From Pseudomonas sp. MWU13-2100 (GTDB taxonomy: Bacteria > Pseudomonadota > Gammaproteobacteria > Pseudomonadales > Pseudomonadaceae), in the NCBI RefSeq assembly GCF_023242365.1, contig NZ_JALLIX010000024.1:1-64000 (forward strand): a DNA stretch of 64,000 nucleotides. Direction: 5' to 3'. This document shows positions 35,080 through 43,913 of this stretch, piece by piece. The position numbers and the translations under genes are program-made. Each line of letters starts with the position of its first letter. Position 1 is the stretch's first letter. Below the pieces are notes generated by a model, which worked only from the letters and a program-made list of their open reading frames with translations, had not been told where the DNA came from and did no database searches.

Positions 35080-35592
35080 TTAGCGTTTTTCCCAGACTTC
35101 GAAACTGAACGCCGGCTTGCCTTCCGCCGCCGGGTGCGGTTCATCCGATACCAGCGTCCACTGGTTCTCATCAATCTGCGGAAACCAGGCATCGCCTTCC
35201 GGACTCAACGCCACGCGGGTCAGGTACAGCCGATCCGCCAGCTCCAGGCCCTGGGCATACAGCTGCGCACCGCCGATCAACATCAGCTCGCTCGCGCCCT
35301 GCTCCAGCGCCCACTGCTCGGCGCGCACCAGCGCTGCGTCCAGCGACGCAAACACCTCAGCGCCTTCGAGCTGCAAACCGGCCTGGCGACTGACCACCAG
35401 GTTCAACCGGCCCGGCAATGGCCGGCCCAGCGAGTCCCAGGTCTTGCGCCCCATGATGATCGGCTTGCCGAGGGTCGTGGCCTTGAAGTATTTGAAATCC
35501 GCCGGCAAATGCCAGGGCATGCTGTTGTCGACGCCGATCACGCGGTTTTCACCGAGGGCCGCGATCAGGCTTAAAGGAAGAGTTCTGTTCAT
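35080..35592 (-). CDS. folA: dihydrofolate reductase
   Basis: 170 aa. Reduces dihydrofolate to tetrahydrofolate with NADPH; target of trimethoprim. MNRTLPLSLIAALGENRVIGVDNSMPWHLPADFKYFKATTLG has the Trp, Pro and Asp active-site positions; GKPIIMGRKTWDSLGRPLPGR is the cofactor region. Start at 35592 preferred to an in-frame ATG 8 codons earlier. thyA, its metabolic partner, lies 20 kb away. Confidence 0.96.
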   Translation of the reverse strand: MNRTLPLSLIAALGENRVIGVDNSMPWHLPADFKYFKATTLGKPIIMGRKTWDSLGRPLPGRLNLVVSRQAGLQLEGAEVFASLDAALVRAEQWALEQGASELMLIGGAQLYAQGLELADRLYLTRVALSPEGDAWFPQIDENQWTLVSDEPHPAAEGKPAFSFEVWEKR

Positions 35593-35732
35593 GCCGCCGA
35601 GGATACCAGAGCCCATGGACCGACTCGGACATACGCCGACAAAATTAACTCGCCCTGGCCACCCGGGACAGCGGGATGCAGCTACCCGCCACAGCGGTTA
35701 TGCTTCCAGCTCACTTGAGCCCAGGACGCCGC

Positions 35733-37112
35733 GTGACTGAACCGACTCTACTGCACCGCCTCTGGCTGACCGAGACCGTGCGCCTGCGTGAAGAACAGGC
35801 AGGCCCGCTGGAAGACCTCGAAGCCAATCGCCGCGCCCGCGCCGCGGGGGGCGACCTGCCGGCCCGCATCCAGCACCGTGCCCTCTGGCTAGCCGAACGC
35901 GATGGTTTGCTCACGGCCTTGCGCCATTGGTTGCAGGGTGCGCGACTGGCGCTGCTGGTCCTGGCGGTGGTGGTGAGTGTCAGCGGCGCCGGCATGGCCT
36001 TCGCCGCCCTGGGCAACGGCCAGGTGCCGGTGAATGTGTTCTGGGCTCTGGGTAGCCTGCTCGGCCTGAACCTGCTGTTGCTGCTGAGCTGGGCCCTGGG
36101 CCTGGCCTTCGCCGGCGAACACGCGTCCAGCTTCGGCCGCCTCTGGCTGTGGCTCAGCGAAAAACTCGCCCGCGATGCCCAGGCCGCGCAACTGGCACCG
36201 GCCCTGCTGTTGATGTTGCAGCGTCGGCGCCTCAATCGCTGGGCCATCGGCAGCGTGGTGCACGGTCTCTGGTTGCTGGCCATGCTCAGCGCCCTGGTCC
36301 TGCTGTTGCTGCTGATGTCAACCCGGCGCTACGGCTTCGTCTGGGAAACCACCCTGCTGCGCGGCGACACCTTTGTCGCCGTGACCCAGGCCCTCGGCGC
36401 CCTGCCCGCCCTGCTCGGATTCGGCCTGCCCGACCCCGACCTGATCCGCGCCAGCGGCGATAGCGCGCTGAACCTGGAAAACGCCCGGCACACCTGGGCC
36501 TCCTGGCTGGTGGGGGAACTGGTGGTCTATGGCGTCCTGCCGCGCCTGCTGCTGGCGGGGTTTTGCCTGTGGCGCTGGCGGCATGGCAGCCGCTCCCTGA
36601 GCCTGGACCTCAACCTGCCCGGCTATGCGCAACTGCGCGAACGGCTGATGCCCAGCAGCGAACGCCTGGGGGTCAGCGATGCGGCACCCGACGCGCTGCA
36701 CAACGCTGAAGCCGGCGCGCCCCCCCTGGAGAGCGAAGGCGCCTTGCTGGTCGCCATCGAACTGGACAACCAGCGCCCCTGGCCGCCGACCTTGCCGAAA
36801 ACCGTAAGGGACGCCGGTATCCTCGACAGCCGCGAGTCGCGGCAAAAGCTCCTCGAGCAATTGATCCGCTTCCCGCCGGCGCGCCTGGCGATCGCCTGCG
36901 ACCCAAGGCGTTCGCCAGACCGTGGCAGCCTCGGGCTGATCGCCGAGCTGGCGCGCAGCGCCGGCGCGACCCGGGTCTGGCTGCTGCAGGCGCCGCCCGG
37001 CCAGGCCCTGGATGCCGATCGCCTCGGCGACTGGCACAACGCCCTGCAACAACTGGAACTGCCCTTCGCCGACAGCGCGCCGCTGAACTGGCTGGAGACC
37101 GGCCATGACTAA
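35733..37112 (+). CDS. DUF2868 membrane protein
   Basis: 459 aa. Begins with GTG (VTEPTLLHRLWLTETVRL) 7 nt after AGGA. Membrane segments at about 70-95, 105-130, 185-210 and 270-290 are separated by soluble parts; the C-terminal ~170 residues are cytosolic-looking. Function unknown. It overlaps the next gene by 8 bp; DUF2868 and DUF3482 genes are commonly neighbours, so the two products probably act together. Confidence 0.8.
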   Translation: MTEPTLLHRLWLTETVRLREEQAGPLEDLEANRRARAAGGDLPARIQHRALWLAERDGLLTALRHWLQGARLALLVLAVVVSVSGAGMAFAALGNGQVPVNVFWALGSLLGLNLLLLLSWALGLAFAGEHASSFGRLWLWLSEKLARDAQAAQLAPALLLMLQRRRLNRWAIGSVVHGLWLLAMLSALVLLLLLMSTRRYGFVWETTLLRGDTFVAVTQALGALPALLGFGLPDPDLIRASGDSALNLENARHTWASWLVGELVVYGVLPRLLLAGFCLWRWRHGSRSLSLDLNLPGYAQLRERLMPSSERLGVSDAAPDALHNAEAGAPPLESEGALLVAIELDNQRPWPPTLPKTVRDAGILDSRESRQKLLEQLIRFPPARLAIACDPRRSPDRGSLGLIAELARSAGATRVWLLQAPPGQALDADRLGDWHNALQQLELPFADSAPLNWLETGHD

Positions 37113-38478
37113 AGCCCTGAAACTGGCCGTGGTCGGCCACACCAATGTCGGCAAGACCTCGCTGTTGCGCACCCTGACCCGGGACGTCGGCTTCGGCGAA
37201 GTTTCCCACCGCCCCAGCACCACCCGACATGTGGAAGGTGCGCGACTGTCGGTGGACGGCGAAGCCCTGCTCGAGCTCTACGATACCCCCGGCCTGGAAG
37301 ACGCCATCGCCCTGCTCGACTACCTCGAACGCCTGGATCGACCCGGCGAACGCCTCGACGGTCCGGCCCGCGTCGGACGCTTTCTCGACGGCAGCGAAGC
37401 CCGCCAGCGCTTCGAACAGGAAGCCAAGGTGCTGCGCCAACTGCTGGCCTCGGACGCCGGGCTCTATGTGATCGACGCCCGCGAACCGGTGCTGGCCAAG
37501 TACCGCGACGAACTGAGCGTATTGGCCAGTTGCGGCAAGCCGCTGTTGCCGGTGCTCAACTTCGTCAGCAGCGCCGAGCAGCGTGAACCGCAATGGCGTG
37601 AAGCCCTGGCCCGCCTGGGGCTGCACGCGCTGGTGCGATTCGACAGCGTGGCGCCGCCAGAGGACGGTGAGCGGCGTCTGTATGAAAGTCTGGCATTGTT
37701 GCTGGAAGGCTCGCGCCCGCAGTTGGAGCGCCTGGTCTTCGACCTGGAAGCCCAGCGTCTTGCTCGACGGCAAAGCGCCAACCGGTTGATCGCCGAACTG
37801 CTGATCGACTGCGCGGCCTGTCGGCGTAGCGTGATCAGCGCGGTCGATGCGCAAACCCAGGCCATCGGTGAGTTACGCCAGGCCGTGCGCCAGCGGGAGC
37901 AACGCTGTGTCGAGGCCTTGCTCAAGCTCTACGGGTTCCGCCGCGGCGATGCAGCGGCCGGCGACCTGCCGCTGCTGGACGGACGCTGGGGCGACGATCT
38001 GTTCAACCCGGAAACCCTCAAGCAACTGGGGGTGAAGGTCGGTGGTGGGATTGCCGCGGGCGCGGCGGCGGGTGCCGGTATCGACCTGCTGGTGGGTGGC
38101 CTGACCCTCGGCGCGGCCGCCCTCGCCGGAGCAATCGCCGGCGGCGCCCTGCAAACTGCCCGCGGCTATGGCGGCCGCCTGCTGGGCAAACTCAAGGGCC
38201 AACGGGAACTGACCGTCGACGACAGCGTGCTGCGTCTGCTCGCCCTGCGTCAACGGCAACTGTTGCAAGCCCTGGAGGCACGTGGGCACGCGGCAATGGA
38301 CAGCATCCAGATGAGCCTGCCGGCGGATACCAACTGGCGTGAAGGCAAGTTGCCCGAGGCTTTGCACAAGGCCCGGGCGCATCCGCAGTGGTCGTCGCTC
38401 AACCCCCAAGCCCGGCTGAGTCAGCCGGAGCGCCAGGAACAGATCGACCTGTTGCTGGGTCGCCTGACTGAACCCTGA
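37105..38478 (+). CDS. DUF3482 family GTPase
   Basis: 457 aa. N-terminal small-GTPase domain with P-loop GHTNVGKTSLLR (10-21) and G3 DTPG (about 64); the usual NKxD G4 is replaced around PVLNFVS. The C-terminal half has the DUF3482 region with a glycine-rich hydrophobic hairpin (VGGGIAAGAAAGAGIDLLVGGLTLGAAALAGAIAGG as two short runs), suggesting membrane insertion. Paired with the DUF2868 membrane protein. Role unknown. Confidence 0.82.
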   Translation: MTKALKLAVVGHTNVGKTSLLRTLTRDVGFGEVSHRPSTTRHVEGARLSVDGEALLELYDTPGLEDAIALLDYLERLDRPGERLDGPARVGRFLDGSEARQRFEQEAKVLRQLLASDAGLYVIDAREPVLAKYRDELSVLASCGKPLLPVLNFVSSAEQREPQWREALARLGLHALVRFDSVAPPEDGERRLYESLALLLEGSRPQLERLVFDLEAQRLARRQSANRLIAELLIDCAACRRSVISAVDAQTQAIGELRQAVRQREQRCVEALLKLYGFRRGDAAAGDLPLLDGRWGDDLFNPETLKQLGVKVGGGIAAGAAAGAGIDLLVGGLTLGAAALAGAIAGGALQTARGYGGRLLGKLKGQRELTVDDSVLRLLALRQRQLLQALEARGHAAMDSIQMSLPADTNWREGKLPEALHKARAHPQWSSLNPQARLSQPERQEQIDLLLGRLTEP

Positions 38479-38529
38479 CAGAGTCTCGGTGCAATACCAG
38501 CCAGCTAAAGCTGAAGCCGAACGCAATCC

Positions 38530-38658
38530 TGTGGCGAGCGGGCTTGCCCGCGCTCGGCTGCGTAGCAGTCGCAAAACCTGTGGCTGCGTTCTGTCTGACA
38601 CCCCGAGGTCGCTGATTTTAGGGGCGGTGCGACGTTCCGACAAGCCCGCTCGCCACAG
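38530..38658. repeat. REP doublet with conserved core
   Basis: TGTGGCGAGCGGGCTTGCCCG at the left and CAAGCCCGCTCGCCACAG at the right. The sequence between, with AAAACCTGTGGCTGCGTTCT, CTGACAC and GCTGATTTTAGGGG, is shared with the doublet at 55499-55632, so the whole ~130-bp unit moves as one element (REPIN-like). Confidence 0.8.
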
Positions 38659-38707
38659 GAGTGGGCTCGACCTCAAACGGGCATTGTGCGCAACGGCTGC
38701 GTAGCTT

Positions 38708-39244
38708 TCAGCTATACCACTTGAACTTCAGAAAGGTCCGCCCCATGAACTTCGCCCATTCCTCCTCCTTGCGGCTGACAATAGTCTCGTCCTCGAGATC
38801 GAAGTAAACCACCGAATCCAGGGTGCCATTATTGTCGGTGTCATGGACCGAGGTTTTGTAGATCAGGGTTTGATTTCGCGGCGTTCCCGTCCCTTCATGA
38901 ATATGAAGTCTCACGATATTGGGTGTCTTGTCGCGGTGATAGTTCTCGGCAAACACTTTGATATAACGCTGCCAGCTCTTCCCCCTGTTGAACCAGCCAA
39001 GCTTCAGGAAACTGTTGGCAAAGGCCCGGATCAGCTTTTCATCCTTGGCGTTGTCCTTGCCGTCACGGTTGACGTCACCGCCGAACTGCAAATCGCTCAC
39101 CCCATCGGCGTTCACATCGACCGCCGCGGCCTTGAACACCAGTTTGTCGGGCTGGCCGGGGACTTCTTCATAAAAGCGCAGCAATACGGTATCGGCCCGG
39201 CCGTTGCCGCTACGATCCTGGGCGGTCATTCTCAGATAACGCAT
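38708..39244 (-). CDS. protein with EF-hand/dockerin-like calcium loops
   Basis: 178 aa, no signal peptide. Four acidic loops of the D-x-[DNS]-x-[DN]-G type: D10-RSGNG, D43-VNADG, D57-VNRDG running to D68 (a full 12-position EF-hand spacing), and D135-TDNNG. The first, second and fourth are followed by a hydrophobic strand (ADTVLLRF, VSDLQF, TLDSVVYF), as in the FG-GAP or dockerin-like calcium loops of exported proteins. GGAG lies 7 nt upstream. It sits downstream of the peptide-export operon on the same strand after a 117-bp gap; membership in that operon is possible but unproven. Confidence 0.6.
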   Translation of the reverse strand: MRYLRMTAQDRSGNGRADTVLLRFYEEVPGQPDKLVFKAAAVDVNADGVSDLQFGGDVNRDGKDNAKDEKLIRAFANSFLKLGWFNRGKSWQRYIKVFAENYHRDKTPNIVRLHIHEGTGTPRNQTLIYKTSVHDTDNNGTLDSVVYFDLEDETIVSRKEEEWAKFMGRTFLKFKWYS

Positions 39245-39361
39245 AAAAGACTCCTTTCCATGTGAGTCCTCACCTTAATTCGCCGCAGCGATCAGTCACC
39301 AGAGCAGGCTTCCTGAGCTTGCGTACGAATGTACGCCCATCCCTGAAAGGCACGGCACGAC

Positions 39362-40744
39362 TCAGGACCACCCTCCCCCCAGGCTCTTGTAAAGCGAGAT
39401 ACGATTGCTCACCTGCAACAAGCGGGTCCTGATCAGCGCTTGCCGCGCCGTGCTCAGGCCACGCTGGGCATCGAGTACTTCGAGGTAGCTGTTCAGGCCA
39501 TCCTGATAGAGCAACTGCGCCAGCTCGACGCGGCGCGATTCGCTACGCACCAGCCGTTGCTGCACATCGAGCTGCCGATTGAGCGGTTCATTCGACGCCA
39601 AGGCATCGGCCACTTCACGAAAAGCCTGCTGGATCGAACGCTGGTACTCGACCACGGCAATCTCACGCTGCACCTTGGACAGCTCAAGCTGCACGAAACG
39701 TCGCCCCATATCGAACAACGGCAACGTCACGGCCGGGGTGAAGGACCAGCCCTTGGCTTCCCCGGAAAACAGCTCGCTCAATTGCGGACTGCTGACACCG
39801 AAGAACCCGGTCAGGGAAATGCTCGGCAGAAAAGCCGCCCGGGCGGCACCGATATTGGCGTTGAAGGCCTTGAGCCGGGCCTCGGCGGCGCGGATATCCG
39901 GGCGTCGCACCAGCAACTCGGAAGGTAGGCCCGGAGCGATCTCCGGCAACTGCGGCCCATCGCCCCTGGGCGTGGAGGAAAACCGCGCAGGCTCCAGTGT
40001 GGTCCCCACCAACAGCTCCAGCCGGTTCAGGGCCAGGCGTTGTTGACGGTCCGCGTCGGCCATTTCGGCCGCCAGTGTCAAAGCCAGTGCATCGGCCTGG
40101 CGCAACTCCAGCTCGCTCGCCAGCCCCAGTTCCTGGCGGCGCCCGATCAGACGTTTCGACTCGCCCGCCCGCTCCAGCAACCGGTGGTTCTGCCGATGCA
40201 ACTCAAGATAGGCATGATGCTCGTAGTAAGCCGTCGCGACCTCGCCGACCAGACTGATCTGCACGCTCAAGGCATCTTCCTCACGGGCGACCAGACGCTG
40301 CCCGGCTTCAGCTTTCAACGCCCGGACCCGCCCCCAGAGGTCCAGTTCAAAGGCGGTGATGCCCAGCCGGAACTGCCCCTGCTCATGGATCACCGCCTTG
40401 CGGGTAGGCGAGTCCGCCGCGGAAATCTTCTGCCGCTGTACCGAGCCGTCGACGCCCCCGCCGGGCCATTGATCGGCAGCGGAAATCCCATACAACGCTC
40501 GCGCCTCATCAATACGCAGGACGGCAACCTGCAGATCACGGTTATGCGTGCGCGCCAGCTCGATCAGCGCTTGCAGCTCGGGGTCGAGAAAAACTTCGCG
40601 CCAGTCCGGCAACGACCCGGTATCGCCCTGCGTCCCCGCGTCACGCCAGTACTCAGCCACGGTCGGCGATGGTTGCCGGTAGTCGGGAATGAACGAACAA
40701 CCCGCCAGCAGCAGCAGCGCCAGCCCAGGGTAACGCGCCTTCAT
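39362..40744 (-). CDS. TolC/NodT-type outer-membrane efflux lipoprotein
   Basis: 460 aa. Starts at MKARYPGLALLLLAGCSF, a lipoprotein signal with Cys in the lipobox. Two outer-membrane efflux repeats: first half with LVGEVATAYYEHHAYLELHR, second with LRRPDI-type motif LLVRRPDIRAAEARLKAFNANIGAARAAFLPSISLTGFFG. Forms the outer-membrane channel of a tripartite export system. The start overlaps the acyltransferase stop by 4 bp, making it the last gene of the coupled export operon. NodT proteins more often serve RND pumps; here the partners are an ABC transporter and HlyD-type protein. Confidence 0.88.
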   Translation of the reverse strand: MKARYPGLALLLLAGCSFIPDYRQPSPTVAEYWRDAGTQGDTGSLPDWREVFLDPELQALIELARTHNRDLQVAVLRIDEARALYGISAADQWPGGGVDGSVQRQKISAADSPTRKAVIHEQGQFRLGITAFELDLWGRVRALKAEAGQRLVAREEDALSVQISLVGEVATAYYEHHAYLELHRQNHRLLERAGESKRLIGRRQELGLASELELRQADALALTLAAEMADADRQQRLALNRLELLVGTTLEPARFSSTPRGDGPQLPEIAPGLPSELLVRRPDIRAAEARLKAFNANIGAARAAFLPSISLTGFFGVSSPQLSELFSGEAKGWSFTPAVTLPLFDMGRRFVQLELSKVQREIAVVEYQRSIQQAFREVADALASNEPLNRQLDVQQRLVRSESRRVELAQLLYQDGLNSYLEVLDAQRGLSTARQALIRTRLLQVSNRISLYKSLGGGWS

Positions 40745-41751
40745 CCGGGCCTCCGTCGTTGCAGAAGTCCTGGCAACCCCGAGGCTTTCTCCTCCGAACT
40801 TTTTTGCCGCTGGTAGAAGGCCTCCAGCCGCGCCAGGTAGAACCAGTGCTCCGGGGCCGCACCAATGAAAGACTCCATCGCCCGCGCCCATTGCGCCTGC
40901 ATATCCGACGCGGCGGCCCTGCTGATCCACTGGATCACATGCAGCTCACCGCAGCCGCCGAGCCGGGCCCGATGCCCCGCCAGCAATACATCGCACTGCA
41001 TTTTCGCCGCGAGGAACATCGGTCCCTTGACGAATTGCGCGGCGCGGCCGAACAGGCGCCCATCCACCGGCTCGCCGGAACGCACCCCGCCGAAGCTCAC
41101 CGGCAGGTCGGCAAAGATCAGCACCTGATCACCGCGCTTGAGCGCCCGGGCAATTGCCAGCGCGGTCTTTGGATCGTTGCTGTCGAGAATATCCACGCGG
41201 TGACCGAAGGCTTCCAGGCTCTTGAGGGAGCGCCGGGTCAGCGGATCGTTGAAGTTCCAGATCGGGATGATGAAGCGCTTCGGGGCCGGGTAGCGCTCGA
41301 TCAGGCAGGCCACCGTCATCCAGTACTCGCCCGTGTGAGCCAGCACGATGATGGTCGAACGCACCCGCGTACGCGGCCAATGTTGCTCGGGGTCGTGCCA
41401 GGCAATCGCGCGAATCCAGGCGCGCAAGCGTTCGGGATGATTGCGCGGATAAAGTACCTGGTAGATCGCGCACTGCAACTGGATGGCGCTGTAGCGGCAG
41501 GCCACCAGCCGACAGGCGCGGGGTTCCAGTCCGAACAATTCGAGGTTCTGCCGGCACGCGTTGTAGTCCGGGCCGCGCCACGCCGACGGCAACCGCAGCA
41601 GGATCGCCGGCAACAGCGGCAAGCCTCGGTGTGCGATTTTCAGGCGAAAGATCAACGCCAGCCCTTTCACCAGGCGCACCCGCAACCCGGCCTTGCAACG
41701 CATCCACCACAGCCAGCGGCGGATCGGCCAGCCCGGGCGAAACGGATTCAT
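40741..41751 (-). CDS. LpxL/HtrB-like lysophospholipid acyltransferase
   Basis: 336 aa. Resembles lipid A late acyltransferases in general layout: QLQCAIYQVLYPRN, then a His-containing stretch at H139 (IIVLAHTGEYWMT), then LIFADLPVSFGGVRSG and a C-terminal HWFYLARLEAFYQ. The usual catalytic H-x4-[DE] is not exact: Glu lies 3 rather than 5 residues after His. Coupled on both sides by 4-bp overlaps (ABC transporter upstream, outer-membrane protein downstream), so it belongs to the peptide-export system rather than to LPS synthesis. It may acylate the exported peptide or a local lipid; this is inference. Confidence 0.72.
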   Translation of the reverse strand: MNPFRPGWPIRRWLWWMRCKAGLRVRLVKGLALIFRLKIAHRGLPLLPAILLRLPSAWRGPDYNACRQNLELFGLEPRACRLVACRYSAIQLQCAIYQVLYPRNHPERLRAWIRAIAWHDPEQHWPRTRVRSTIIVLAHTGEYWMTVACLIERYPAPKRFIIPIWNFNDPLTRRSLKSLEAFGHRVDILDSNDPKTALAIARALKRGDQVLIFADLPVSFGGVRSGEPVDGRLFGRAAQFVKGPMFLAAKMQCDVLLAGHRARLGGCGELHVIQWISRAAASDMQAQWARAMESFIGAAPEHWFYLARLEAFYQRQKSSEEKASGLPGLLQRRRPG

Positions 41752-43913
41752 CGCGCCGCGCCGCTCAAGGGTCGCAAACGCCCCTGATGCATCAGCAACA
41801 CCGTGTCGCAGGCCGCGGCCACGGCCTTGTCGTGGGTCACGATCACACACAGCATGGGTAAGCGGCGCACGGTCTCGATGATGACATCGCGAGCACTGGG
41901 GTCCAGATGGGAGGTCGGCTCATCGAGCAACAACAACTCCGGGCGCCGATACAACGCCCGGGCGATCAGCAAGCGTTGCTTCTGGCCCGAGGACAATTGC
42001 ACCCCCATGGGCCCAAGCAAGGTGTTGAAGCCGTTGCTCAGTTTCAGGATGCTCTCCAGCAACCCGGCCTGCTCGACACAGCTCTGCAAACGCGTGCCGT
42101 CCAGTGGGTCGCTGTCCATCAGGATATTCTCGATCACCGTACCGGCGATGATCTCGTCGTGAGCGGTGACATAGGCCACACTCTGGCGGTAGCGGCGCAA
42201 ACCGAAATGCCGCATCGCCAGGCCGTTGATCCTGAAGCGTCCCGTGTCCAGGGCATAGAACCCGGCGAGCACTTTCAGGAAGGTGCTCTTGCCGCAGCCC
42301 GAAGGGCCGAATATCGCGATACGCCGGCACGGGCCTTCGAGGCTGAAACTCAGGTCCTCGAAGGTTGGCCGGTCGAACGAACTGTAGCGGAAACGCGCGC
42401 CTTCGATCTGGATCGAGCGCAAGGGTTGCTGCTGGCCGAGAGGATCGGCGCTGTACACGCTTGACTCCACCTGTTCGGCCGGCTCATCGACGATTTCCTC
42501 GACCCGCCTGAGCTCGACCTTCACCAGTCGCAGGTTCATATAGCTGTCGACCACCTTCAGCGCACAGCCCATGAACATGTCCTTGTAGAGGACGAAGGCG
42601 AACAGGTCGCCGACGCTGTTCTCGCCATGGAGCACGGCCAGCGCGCCGAGGGCGCTGACCAGCAGCGAATGACCGTGGGACAGCCCTTCATGCACCACCT
42701 GGTTCATCGCCTGCAAACGCTGGACGCCGGCGCGGGCCATTTCGGTGTCGGTGTGCTGGTTGCTCCAGTTCGCCAGCTTGGCCGCTTCGTAGTTGTAGAG
42801 CTTCATCGACTCGACATTGCCCAGGGTGCCGAGCAAGGTCACGTTGCGCGCCGTCTCGGCTTCGATCGAGGTCTTGTGGTGTTTCTCCATCACCGGCAGG
42901 GTCAGGCCGCGAAACAGGAAAAACAGCAGGCACAGCAGCAACGACAACGCCGCCAACTTGGCATTGATCAAGGCCATCAGCGCCAGGAACGCCATGCCGA
43001 AAGCCAGGTCGATGGCGATATCCATCCAGCCGGCGGTGAACTGCACGAAGGCTTTGTCGGTAGCCTGGGTCCGCCGCAGGATATCGCCGGGGGCGCGGCG
43101 TTCGAAGTAACTCACCGGCAGCCGTAACAGCCAGGCGATAACCCCGGTGGACAGGTCCTGGCTCAAGGCGATGCGCAGGCGCATGTCGAGGACCGCCCGC
43201 AGCCAGGCGGCGAGGCTCTTGAACAGAAAGATCCCGCCAAAGACATAGAGGATCAGAAACAGGAAATCCTCGTCGTTCTTCGCCACCACCTCATCGATGG
43301 TCAGGGAAAACAGCTTGGGCGCGGCGATGGCGCCGAAGTAGCCGACCACCGAGAGCAGCCCCATGGGCACCAGGTAGCGCAACAGCCAGGTGTTGTTGCG
43401 CAGGATGCCAAGCGGGCCGAAGGTGCCGGACACCCGCCGCTGGACCTGGGTGGTGAAGCCCAGCCCCGGAAGCATTTCCAGCGCCGCGCCGCTGAACATC
43501 GACAGCGCCTCTTCCCAGCTATAGAAGCGCCGCCCCACCGCCGGGTCGACGATCTGCAGCCCCTGACGGTTGCTGGATTGCAGCACGACGAAGTGCATGT
43601 TGTTCCAGAACAGGATCGACGGCGTGCGCAGTTGCCGCACGTCATGCAGTTGCAAGCGCAGCGGGCGGCAGCTGAAGCCCAGTTCTTCGCTGACCTTGAT
43701 CACCTGGAACAAGGACATGCCGTCCCGCGCCACCCGATAGCGTTGGCGCATCTCGCGCAAGGTCAGGGCCTTGCCGTGATAGCCGGCGACCATGGCAATC
43801 GAGGCCATGCCGCATTCGGACATTTCGTCCTGGAGAATCACCGGGACCGTGCGCTGGAACAACTGCCGCGAACGGGCCAGGGCTTCGCGCAGCGACTGCT
43901 TGAGCCGGCTCAT
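41748..43913 (-). CDS. C39 peptidase-containing ABC exporter (bacteriocin type)
   Basis: 721 aa, three domains. Residues 20-150: C39 peptidase with oxyanion Gln28 and Cys34 in LQDEMSECGMAS, His107 (NNMHFVVL) and Asp123 (IVDPAVG), so cleavage activity looks intact. Residues ~170-450: six membrane segments. Residues ~490-720: ATPase with Walker A FGPSGCGKSTFLK, signature LSSGQKQRLLIARAL, Walker B LLLLDEPTSHLD and THD H-loop. Such transporters cut double-glycine-type leaders and export the mature peptide. Overlaps the HlyD gene (4 bp) and the acyltransferase gene (4 bp). Confidence 0.93.
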   Translation of the reverse strand: MSRLKQSLREALARSRQLFQRTVPVILQDEMSECGMASIAMVAGYHGKALTLREMRQRYRVARDGMSLFQVIKVSEELGFSCRPLRLQLHDVRQLRTPSILFWNNMHFVVLQSSNRQGLQIVDPAVGRRFYSWEEALSMFSGAALEMLPGLGFTTQVQRRVSGTFGPLGILRNNTWLLRYLVPMGLLSVVGYFGAIAAPKLFSLTIDEVVAKNDEDFLFLILYVFGGIFLFKSLAAWLRAVLDMRLRIALSQDLSTGVIAWLLRLPVSYFERRAPGDILRRTQATDKAFVQFTAGWMDIAIDLAFGMAFLALMALINAKLAALSLLLCLLFFLFRGLTLPVMEKHHKTSIEAETARNVTLLGTLGNVESMKLYNYEAAKLANWSNQHTDTEMARAGVQRLQAMNQVVHEGLSHGHSLLVSALGALAVLHGENSVGDLFAFVLYKDMFMGCALKVVDSYMNLRLVKVELRRVEEIVDEPAEQVESSVYSADPLGQQQPLRSIQIEGARFRYSSFDRPTFEDLSFSLEGPCRRIAIFGPSGCGKSTFLKVLAGFYALDTGRFRINGLAMRHFGLRRYRQSVAYVTAHDEIIAGTVIENILMDSDPLDGTRLQSCVEQAGLLESILKLSNGFNTLLGPMGVQLSSGQKQRLLIARALYRRPELLLLDEPTSHLDPSARDVIIETVRRLPMLCVIVTHDKAVAAACDTVLLMHQGRLRPLSGAAR

